A stretch of DNA of 14,857 nt from positions 14,416-29,272 of the forward strand of contig DHIZ01000405.1 of assembly GCA_002404055.1 (NCBI GenBank), in the 5' to 3' direction. A program made the position numbers and the translations under genes. This document shows, piece by piece, positions 9,565-14,857 of the stretch (positions are counted from its first letter, which is position 1; each line of letters begins with the position of its first letter). The DNA comes from Chloroflexi bacterium UBA4733 (GTDB lineage: Bacteria; Chloroflexota; UBA4733). Under the pieces are notes generated by a model, which was given only the letters and a program-made list of their open reading frames with translations, ran no database searches and was not told the origin of the DNA.

Positions 9565-10437
9565 ATGGACCAGGCAGAGCCAACGCCGTTCCGCAGCCGC
9601 GCCTGGTGGCCCGCCACCGCGACGGTGGTCATCGCCGCCGCCGCGCTCGGGCTCACCCTGCTGGTGCCGCGGCTGTTCAGCGACCCGATCGGCGTCGACC
9701 CCTACGTCCTCCGCCTCAGTGCCGTCGCCACCGCCCTGGCCGTCGCCTCCCTGCTGACCCCGCGCTTCGCCCCCACCCGCCCTGTGCTCCTCGCCGTCGC
9801 CTCGATGACACTGGCGTTCAGCGTCTTCGCCGGCGGCCCGCAGTGGATCTACGACGTCTCGGGCAGCCGCTTCGACTTCAACACCCAGGTGCTGTTCGCG
9901 TCTGCGGCGGAGGCGCTGCTGACCGCGCTCGTGGCCCTGATCGCGGGGCGCCTCTCTCCGCCGGACCTGCGCCCGCTTGTGCGCCTGGGCCGCTTCGGAT
10001 CGCCCGCCGCCATCGCCACCGTCCTGGGCATCGCCGTCTTCGTCGCGGTGGTGATGCTCCTGCCGGCCACGCTGCTCGGCCGCGAGGGGATCGCTCCCGT
10101 GGCGCTGGCCCGCGACCTGCCTCTCCAGGGGCCGGCGTCCGTCCTCCAGTCGTTTGCCCAGGAGCTGCAGTTCCGCGGCATCCTGCTCGGCGCCCTCGAT
10201 CGCATCGCCCCCGCCTGGGCCGCCAACCTGGGCCAGGCCGCCTTCTTCGGGCTGGCGCACATCGCCGTGCAGTACCAGGGCCCGGCCGGGGCGTTCGTGC
10301 CGGTCACCATCGCGCTCGGGCTGGCACTGGGATGGGTGACCCAGCGGACCGGCTCGCTGTGGCCCGCGATCATCATCCACGCGGTCGCCGACATCGCTGT
10401 CACGGTCGCCGTCATCCCGGGGCTGTATGGCTACTGA
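9565..10437 (+). CDS. CPBP-family intramembrane protease homologue, altered motif
   Basis: A 290-residue multi-pass membrane protein (about 7-8 helices) of the CPBP/Rce1-like (Abi) family, which includes CAAX-type prenyl endopeptidases and bacteriocin-immunity proteins. The motifs fall in the C-terminal third: motif 1 'QELQFRG' (199-205), motif 2 'FFGLAHIA' with His232, motif 3 'AIIIHAVADI' with His272 and Asp276. Motif 1 is normally EExxxR; here the first Glu, the catalytic one in Rce1, is Gln199 (codon CAG, one change from GAG), while Glu200 and Arg204 remain. The protein may be inactive or use Glu200. ATG 9565 is supported by the -10-like TATACA 6 nt upstream. Its stop overlaps the next gene by 11 bp, so the two are translationally coupled and probably work together. 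Confidence 0.85.
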   Translation: MDQAEPTPFRSRAWWPATATVVIAAAALGLTLLVPRLFSDPIGVDPYVLRLSAVATALAVASLLTPRFAPTRPVLLAVASMTLAFSVFAGGPQWIYDVSGSRFDFNTQVLFASAAEALLTALVALIAGRLSPPDLRPLVRLGRFGSPAAIATVLGIAVFVAVVMLLPATLLGREGIAPVALARDLPLQGPASVLQSFAQELQFRGILLGALDRIAPAWAANLGQAAFFGLAHIAVQYQGPAGAFVPVTIALGLALGWVTQRTGSLWPAIIIHAVADIAVTVAVIPGLYGY

Positions 10438-11287
10438 GCGCCGCCGCTTCCCCCGCGTGCTCGCCACCCTCCCGGCACTGCTCCTGCTCGCCCTGCCCGC
10501 CACGGTCCACGCCGCCACCCCGTGGTGGGAGCCGCTGGGCTTCTCGGGCCAGCGGGTCACCGGCGTCATTGCCGAACCGGGGCTGATGGTCGTCACCGCC
10601 GCGTCGGGCGTATACACCTCCAGCGACAACGGCAAGTCGTTCCAGCTGATCGCCCCCGGCCGCCACCTCGCACTGGCGGCGCCGGCGGGCCCCACGGTTT
10701 GGCAGATCGACAGCGGCACCGTCCTCACCGCGCCGGCCGGCCATGCCCTCGCCGCGGATCCGCACGCCCCGTTCCTCGGCACCACGGCCCACCTCATCGC
10801 CGCCCCGGCCGCGGTTGCCGGCGTTGTGGTGGCGGTGGGCAGCGACAACCACGTGTGGCGCCGGGCGCCGTCGGGACAGTGGGCGACATCGTTCATCCTC
10901 CTCCCCGCCGGCGGGCTGTCGGTGCCGCCGCAGGTGACTGCTCTGGCCGCCTTCACCAGCCCGGTGACGAGCGCGGTGTACCTGGGCACCGGCGGTTACG
11001 GCGTCCTGCTCAGCCAGGACGGTGGCGGCGACTGGATCCGCGCCGATCCAGGGCTTCCGGAGAACGTGCTTGCGCTGGCCGCCGACTCGTCGGCGCGGGC
11101 GCTGTACGCGGCCACCGACCAGGGGCTGTTCGTGCACCACCTGCAGTCGTTCCCGGCGCCGCCGGTGTACCGCGACACCAGCCTGTACGTGCGCTGGCTC
11201 GGCATCGCCATCGTCGCGCTGCTGGCCGTCGCGGGTGCGGTGGTCGGTCTGCGTCTGGCGCTGCCTCGACCTACGCCGCGTGCGTGA
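10427..11287 (+). CDS. Secreted, membrane-tethered propeller-like repeat protein
   Basis: A 286-residue exported protein. Residues 1-29 form a signal peptide (ERRR, hydrophobic core, cleavage near 'VHA-ATP'). The middle has BNR/YCF48-like repeats ('SGVYTSSDNGKSFQ', 'GYGVLLSQDGGGDWIR', 'SARALYAATDQGLFV') typical of beta-propellers that bind ligands or assist protein assembly. One C-terminal helix (about 257-279, 'LGIAIVALLAVAGAVVGL') followed by Arg/Pro residues would anchor it with the propeller outside. It starts at ATG 10427 inside the end of the CPBP gene. The propeller could present substrates to, or be a client of, that membrane protease; this is inference from coupling. It is short for a full propeller, so only part of one or an incomplete ring is likely. 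Its last 17 bp overlap the convergent phosphorylase gene. Confidence 0.72.
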   Translation: MATERRRFPRVLATLPALLLLALPATVHAATPWWEPLGFSGQRVTGVIAEPGLMVVTAASGVYTSSDNGKSFQLIAPGRHLALAAPAGPTVWQIDSGTVLTAPAGHALAADPHAPFLGTTAHLIAAPAAVAGVVVAVGSDNHVWRRAPSGQWATSFILLPAGGLSVPPQVTALAAFTSPVTSAVYLGTGGYGVLLSQDGGGDWIRADPGLPENVLALAADSSARALYAATDQGLFVHHLQSFPAPPVYRDTSLYVRWLGIAIVALLAVAGAVVGLRLALPRPTPRA

Positions 11288-11918
11288 CCGTCGCGTCAGC
11301 GAGCGCTGCCGCCACCACCAGCGCGGCGCGTCGCGAGAGACGCGGCGCAGCGCGCGCAAGCCACGCGCCCTCGCGCCAGTTGCGTGGATCGAGCGCGGCT
11401 CTCGCGGGACGCTCCCATGCGGGAGAGATCTCCTGTGTCGGCGTGTCGAGCACCACGCGCACTGCGGCGACGCGCGGCACCATTCCCGCCAGCACTGCAG
11501 TCTCCATGTCGACTGCCGCAAATCCGCGCGCGGCCCAGAGCCCGCGCCCTGCGTGCGTGACCAGCGCGTCCGCCGAGAGCAACGACGCGGTGGAGGTGGG
11601 GTACCCGAGCCGCCGCGACGCCCGCTCCAGCGCCGTGCTCCATTCCGGGTCGCACGCCACTAGAACGCCGTCCTCGCGCGCCACCTGCGCCGGGATCACC
11701 ACGGTGCCGCTGACCAGGTCGCCGGTCAGTCCACCAGCGAGTCCGACGCTGAGCACCACGCGAGTCGTCAACTGCACTCGGTCAAGTGTCGACAGCCCTA
11801 TCCCGGCGCGCACCAGGCGCAGCTGAGGCACAAGCCGCGCAAACGGTCGCGCCTCCACACCCATGGCAACAATCACCGTCACATCACGCGGATCGAGCGG
11901 CGAGCGGGCCTCCTCCAT
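11271..11918 (-). CDS. Nucleoside phosphorylase / MTA-SAH nucleosidase-like protein
   Basis: A 215-residue protein of the PNP/UDP phosphorylase superfamily, which cleaves or phosphorolyses purine nucleosides such as methylthioadenosine. Visible family features: N-terminal strand 'VTVIVAMGVEARPF' with Glu22 where MTA nucleosidases have a catalytic Glu, central 'VVLSVGLAGGL' (54-64), 'SGTVVIPAQV', ribose/base-binding 'AAVDMETAVLAG' (Met138-Glu139), and 'AVRVVLDTP' with Asp158 matching the general acid. The chain is slightly shorter than Pfs-type enzymes. The substrate cannot be assigned; a hopanoid-associated HpnG-like phosphorylase is an alternative, but no hopanoid genes are nearby. ATG 11918 is the first start; TACCGT lies 9 nt upstream. 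The 3' end overlaps the propeller gene by 17 bp. Confidence 0.78.
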   Translation of the reverse strand: MEEARSPLDPRDVTVIVAMGVEARPFARLVPQLRLVRAGIGLSTLDRVQLTTRVVLSVGLAGGLTGDLVSGTVVIPAQVAREDGVLVACDPEWSTALERASRRLGYPTSTASLLSADALVTHAGRGLWAARGFAAVDMETAVLAGMVPRVAAVRVVLDTPTQEISPAWERPARAALDPRNWREGAWLARAAPRLSRRAALVVAAALADATVTHAA

Positions 11919-11987
11919 GTCGCGGTGACGGTATCAGCGTGATTGCGCCACTAGCGACTCACTCCGCCGGCGACCGGAGCGGTCACC

Positions 11988-12024
11988 CCCTCCGCCGTAG
12001 CGCACGCGACGCTACAGCGGAGGG
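11988..12024 (-). terminator. Strong hairpin terminator after the ABM-like gene
   Basis: Arms 11988-12002 (CCCTCCGCCGTAGCG) and 12010-12024 (CGCTACAGCGGAGGG) are complementary with a 7-nt loop. The one imperfect position (11996/12016) is a C-A mismatch in plus-strand RNA but a G-U wobble in minus-strand RNA, so all 15 pairs form only in the minus transcript. That points to the gene ending at 12038, 13 bp away. There is no U-tract, so it resembles the tail-less hairpin terminators reported in high-GC bacteria. It would also shield the phosphorylase gene downstream from readthrough. Confidence 0.7.
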
Positions 12025-12037
12025 CGACCGCGGACGG

Positions 12038-12661
12038 TTAGGGAGCGGCCGGCGCGAGAAGCTCGGCGAAGGCGACCTCGAAGGATTCCACCTTGCGGCT
12101 GCTCGCCCCTGAGACCTCGACAGCCTTCGCGGCGATCGCCTTGGCCTCGTCTGCGCTGGCCTCTACCTCCGCCTGGGTGCCCCAGACGGTGGCCACCAGT
12201 GCCTTGCCGGTGGAGCGGTCGACCATGAGCACGACGGCGCGGGAGCCGCCCAGCCGGGATACCGCGGGCACCACCTCCGTCTCGAAGTGGCGGATGGCCT
12301 CGTCGACCTTGGCGGGGTCGCCGTCGAGGCTGCTGATGCGCACAAAGTTGCCTGCCTCGGTGGGCTGGGGCCGATGCTGGACCACCACCTCGTAGTTCTC
12401 TGCCGCCGGCTCCTGGGCGCCGAAGCGCGACATGGTGTCGCCGCGGACGCTGCTGAGCGCCGACTCGCTGGCCCGTAGTGTCTGCTCGTCCTGCCAGAAC
12501 GTCACGCTCATCCCGGCGCCGGTCTGGCGGTCGACCAGCAGGCGCGCGCCGGCGTAGCCGTCCTGTTCCTTGAGCGCCGCGGCCACTCGTGACCTGTAGG
12601 CGTCGATCCCGTCGTCGACCTTCGCGGGGTCTCCGGTGACGCGAAGAACTCGTGCGTACAT
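12038..12661 (-). CDS. Internally duplicated ferredoxin-like (ABM-type) protein
   Basis: A 207-residue soluble protein made of two similar halves about 104 residues apart. 'GDPAKVDDGI' (10-19) recurs as 'GDPAKVDEAI' (114-123), and 'LLVDRQTG' (41-48) as 'LMVDRSTG' (145-152), each followed by a 'vTfW / vaTvW' strand. The pattern strand, long helix, strand, strand with a conserved Trp matches the dimeric alpha/beta barrel (antibiotic-biosynthesis-monooxygenase-like) fold, so the chain probably folds as a pseudo-dimer. No haem, metal or flavin ligand set was recognised, and the function is unknown. ATG 12661 is chosen because GGGAGG lies 8 nt upstream and homology begins there; the in-frame start at 12748 adds only 29 unconserved residues. 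Confidence 0.78.
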   Translation of the reverse strand: MYARVLRVTGDPAKVDDGIDAYRSRVAAALKEQDGYAGARLLVDRQTGAGMSVTFWQDEQTLRASESALSSVRGDTMSRFGAQEPAAENYEVVVQHRPQPTEAGNFVRISSLDGDPAKVDEAIRHFETEVVPAVSRLGGSRAVVLMVDRSTGKALVATVWGTQAEVEASADEAKAIAAKAVEVSGASSRKVESFEVAFAELLAPAAP

Positions 12662-12789
12662 GCGTGCAACCTCCCACCAGTGCCAGGTCCCAAGCGGATC
12701 TGAAGGCTCGTGACTGTACTCTCCGCTGACGGATTTTTCCGGCCGCATGACAGCGGCGCTGACAAGTTCTCCGAAGGCATGCTTGGCAC
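12662..12789. promoter_or_regulatory. Divergent ABM-like gene / methyltransferase fragment region
   Basis: 128 bp between divergent starts. Minus strand TACAGT (12718 to 12713) could be the -10 of the ABM-like gene, giving a leader of roughly 45 nt that ends in GGGAGG before ATG 12661; this is one of the few genes here with a conventional ribosome site. Plus strand: CTGACA at 12759-12764 resembles a -35, but no convincing -10 follows before ATG 12790. Nothing else was recognised. Confidence 0.3.
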
Positions 12790-13108
12790 ATGAACGTCGA
12801 CTTCGGCCGCACCGCCGGTGACTACGGCCGCCACCGGGCCGGCTTCTCGGACAGCATGTTCGAGCGCCTCACCCGGTACGGCGTGGGCCTGCGTGGTCAG
12901 CGCGTCGTCGACGTCGGCACCGGCACCGGAACCGTCGCCCGCGGCTTCGCCCTGCGCGGTTGCGCCGTGGTCGGGATCGACCCCTCCGAGGAGCTCATCG
13001 GGGAGGCCAGGCGTCTCGACGCGGAGGCCGGCGTCAGCGTCGACTACGGCATCGCCAAGGCCGAGGCTACCCACCTCGGCGACGGGTCCGTCGACGTGTT
13101 CGGGGTGG
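12790..13108 (+). pseudogene. Truncated class I SAM methyltransferase (5' fragment)
   Basis: The first ~104 residues are a clear SAM-dependent methyltransferase N-terminus: 'DFGRTAGDYGRHRAGF', motif I 'VVDVGTGTGTVARGF' (39-53), the acidic end of strand 2 in 'VVGIDPSEELI' (Asp64), and 'GDGSVDVF' where motif II begins. Relatives continue with a segment like VVTAGQxWHWFD and run to roughly 250 residues. Here similarity stops within a few codons and the frame, though open to 13329, becomes Ser/Pro/Arg-rich because it is antisense to the next gene. About 60% of the enzyme, including part of the substrate-binding half, is gone. The break falls at the stop codon of the convergent membrane gene (13109), marking a deletion or rearrangement joint. 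The substrate is unknown and the product is unlikely to be active. Confidence 0.8.
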
Positions 13109-14518
13109 TCACCGCAGCAGCACCGCCAGCGGCGTCGTCACGATGTGCACCGCCGCCGACGACGTCTCCTGCACTAGGGGTTGGGCGAGCAGCCACAGTG
13201 AGGTCATCGTGTACCCCACCATGGCCACGATCCACGGCCACTCGCTGCGTCGCGCCCGGGCAACGCTCCGCGACGTCCGCGTCAGATACCGGTGCGCCAG
13301 GACCACGGCGGCGATGTGCACGAAGATGATCAGGGCCACCTGGATGTACCAGACCACCGACGACGGCAGCAGGTTGGGGTTGATCTCGTAGCTGTCGTTG
13401 AACGGCGCGGGGAGCAGCTTGACGCCGCTGATGCCCGCGGGATTGCCGAGCAGCGGGATGAAGAGCTGGCCGTTGATGGCCAGGTATTCAGCGTTGTGGG
13501 CCACCAGGTAGCCGAAGGCGATCGGCAACAGCGAGGGCAGCAGCCCGGCGAGGACGGTCAGCGTCGACCGATCGATGCTCCCGGCACGGCGTACCAGGGC
13601 GGCGACACCGCCGAAGAGTGCCCAGGCCACCAGCACCAGCGCCGCGAAGGCAGCGGTCTCGAAGAGCTCGAACCCCACCCCGGTCAGCGACACCTGGGTG
13701 CGGAGCGTCTTCCACGCCGGGGTGGAGAGCAGGCCGTCAAAGGTCACCGACATGAGCATCAGGAGCACGAAGGTGATGCGGCTGACATGGGCCTCGAACG
13801 GCACCCGCAGGCCGCCGCCGAAGCCGCGTCTGCCCTCCGCCCCGAAGCGGAACCAGCCCAGACGTCCCCAGGTGGCGAAGAGCACGCTGAACAGCTCCCC
13901 GCGGCCCACCCAGGCCTCGGCGCCCATCAGCAATCCGGCGACGACGCTGACCAGCGCGTAGATGAGCAGCCCCCAGGCGGTGACGGCGGGCAGCGTGGCT
14001 GTGCCGTTGTAGATCAGCTCCCCGCAGGCAACCGTGAAGAAGAGGGCGACTGCGGGCCACCACCCCAGCGTGCGGGGCCAGGCGACGACGCGCTCGCCAC
14101 CGATAAGGGTGCGGCGCAGCGCCGGCCTGTCGCAGGCTCGCGCCAGCGCGGCGAAGGGGTTGACGGCGCGCGTCCAGTCACCGAGGATCCCGCAGCTGAT
14201 CGGCGCCGCCAACCACACCGCCAGCCAGAAGAACGTCGGCACGATGTTCTCGGCCACCGACTGCGAGCCGATCCAGCCGCAGACCATCAGGCCGATGGCG
14301 ATCAGCCCGGCGATGACCCAGCGCACCGGCGCCGGAGAGCGCAGGTCGGTTCGGTCGAGGAGCCGTGCCTCGCCGCCGGTGGCGGGGGCCACCGCCCTGG
14401 GCAGGACGAGCAGGAAGGAGGCAAACACCACCAGCGCGCCCCCGAAGACGAAGAGCCAGAGGGGTACAGGGAGGTCGTAGCGCTTTCCGAAGGCGTGCGC
14501 CACCATGGGGACGAGCAC
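13109..14518 (-). CDS. Multi-pass membrane protein, 'fenitrothion hydrolase'-like
   Basis: A roughly 469-residue polytopic membrane protein with about ten hydrophobic helices. It resembles actinobacterial proteins annotated as fenitrothion hydrolase: N-terminal 'VAHAFGKRYDLPVPLWLF', a 'SQSVAENIVPTFFWLAVWL' segment, 'GDWTRAVNPFAAL', 'WGRLGWFRFG', 'SVTFDGLLSTPAW', 'PIAFGYLVAHNAEYL' and 'VWYIQVALIIFVHIAAVVLAHRY'. That name comes from a pesticide-degrading enzyme and is probably misleading; the native role is unknown. Conserved His residues in membrane segments could bind metal or haem. GTG 14518 is my choice (TACTGT lies 5 nt upstream, no ribosome site); ATG 14506 is possible. The longer frame to 14830 is antisense to the lipoprotein gene. 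In relatives 'AHG' follows a signal peptide; here the leader is very short. Confidence 0.75.
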   Translation of the reverse strand: MLVPMVAHAFGKRYDLPVPLWLFVFGGALVVFASFLLVLPRAVAPATGGEARLLDRTDLRSPAPVRWVIAGLIAIGLMVCGWIGSQSVAENIVPTFFWLAVWLAAPISCGILGDWTRAVNPFAALARACDRPALRRTLIGGERVVAWPRTLGWWPAVALFFTVACGELIYNGTATLPAVTAWGLLIYALVSVVAGLLMGAEAWVGRGELFSVLFATWGRLGWFRFGAEGRRGFGGGLRVPFEAHVSRITFVLLMLMSVTFDGLLSTPAWKTLRTQVSLTGVGFELFETAAFAALVLVAWALFGGVAALVRRAGSIDRSTLTVLAGLLPSLLPIAFGYLVAHNAEYLAINGQLFIPLLGNPAGISGVKLLPAPFNDSYEINPNLLPSSVVWYIQVALIIFVHIAAVVLAHRYLTRTSRSVARARRSEWPWIVAMVGYTMTSLWLLAQPLVQETSSAAVHIVTTPLAVLLR

Positions 14519-14618
14519 GGCGCACAGTATCGCCGAGCCCCCGGGCCGGCCGGCCTCCCCAGACCGCGTTGCCGCTGGCCGCAGTAGTACTCTGCCCGCG
14601 AGCTCGCGCGCTCGTCCC
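14519..14618. promoter_or_regulatory. Divergent membrane protein / lipoprotein promoter region
   Basis: 100 bp between divergent starts. Minus strand TACTGT (14529 to 14524) is a candidate -10 for the membrane gene. Plus strand TACTCT (14588-14593) is a candidate -10 for the lipoprotein, giving a leader of about 19 nt that lacks a clear ribosome site. No regulator-binding palindrome was noticed. Confidence 0.35.
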
Positions 14619-14857
14619 ATGCCCATGCCCAAACACCCATGCCGCGTGGCCGCGCTCGGCGCCGCTGCGCTCACCGCTCTGCTCGTCAGCGGCTGCAGCC
14701 TGCAGCCCGACGTTTCCACCAGGGTGCAGCCGGAAACCCGCACCGCCCAGCCGGCGCCACCCCTGAACGGCACCTCACTGACGGGCAGCCACATCGACCT
14801 CACCGCCCTGCGCGGGCACCCCGTGGTCATCGACTTCTGGGCGTCCTGGTGCGGTCC
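14619..14857 (+). CDS. TlpA/ResA-like thioredoxin lipoprotein, 5' part
   Basis: The first ~79 residues of a gene cut by the right edge. A short leader [18 protein letters not shown] ends in the lipobox 'LVSGC', so the mature protein begins at a lipidated Cys and is held outside on the cytoplasmic membrane. A Pro/Thr-rich linker precedes the thioredoxin fold: '[35 protein letters not shown]', the usual redoxin/AhpC-TSA start, with the first redox Cys visible and CxxC expected just beyond the edge. Such proteins reduce disulfides outside the membrane, for example in cytochrome c maturation. ATG 14619 or 14625 are both possible starts. It is divergent from the membrane protein gene. Confidence 0.88.
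   Translation, partial: [79 protein letters not shown]

Noticed and set aside
10522..11826. 434-residue open frame on the plus strand
   Set aside because: Shifted-frame shadow of the propeller gene continuing antisense to the phosphorylase gene; Arg/Gly/Ala-rich.
13109..13329. Methyltransferase frame continuing to 179 residues
   Set aside because: Sequence past residue ~108 is antisense to the membrane gene and has no methyltransferase motif; treated as read-through.
13292..14587. 431-residue open frame on the plus strand
   Set aside because: Antisense to the multi-pass membrane protein, charged repetitive composition, no start signals.

Overview
This is a GC-rich bacterial window with densely packed genes, short or overlapping gene junctions and frequent GTG/TTG starts. 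The sortase, the fused Wzz/BY-kinase and a lipoprotein thioredoxin suggest a Gram-positive-type (monoderm) envelope. Many starts appear to be leaderless, with a TANNNT -10 box 5-10 nt upstream. This fits Actinomycetota, Chloroflexota or a related uncultured high-GC phylum such as Ca. Dormibacterota. The phylum is inference: there is no rRNA and no marker beyond purA.

Left part (1-4739), cell surface: a secreted Ig-like protein (cut by the window edge) and a membrane-anchored sortase on the minus strand. Divergent from them is a one-polypeptide Wzz plus bacterial tyrosine kinase for polysaccharide export and length control, and it converges on a DUF4012 membrane protein. Together they look like a surface polysaccharide / cell-wall module.

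Middle (4740-8700), a small island of selfish or defence-type genes around the housekeeping gene purA. It holds a protein with two tandem PD-(D/E)XK-like nuclease domains, a ribbon-helix-helix antitoxin whose PIN toxin survives only as a 27-codon 5' remnant running into the nuclease start, and a complete divergent VapBC pair. The two antitoxin promoters face each other across an inverted repeat that contains both -10 boxes. Beyond purA lies a second pair: a 65-residue putative antitoxin of no recognised family and a RelE/ParE-type toxin. The toxin's reading frame runs 281 bp antisense into the basic tail of an epoxide-hydrolase-like alpha/beta hydrolase.

Right part (8420-14857): the hydrolase, a CPBP-type membrane protease with an altered catalytic motif translationally overlapped with a secreted propeller-like protein, a nucleoside-phosphorylase-like protein, a strong hairpin terminator, and an internally duplicated ferredoxin-like (ABM-type) protein. 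Next come a methyltransferase truncated exactly where a convergent multi-pass membrane gene (annotated in related genomes as 'fenitrothion hydrolase') ends, and the start of a TlpA/ResA-like lipoprotein thioredoxin. No rRNA, tRNA, CRISPR, IS element or transposase was seen.
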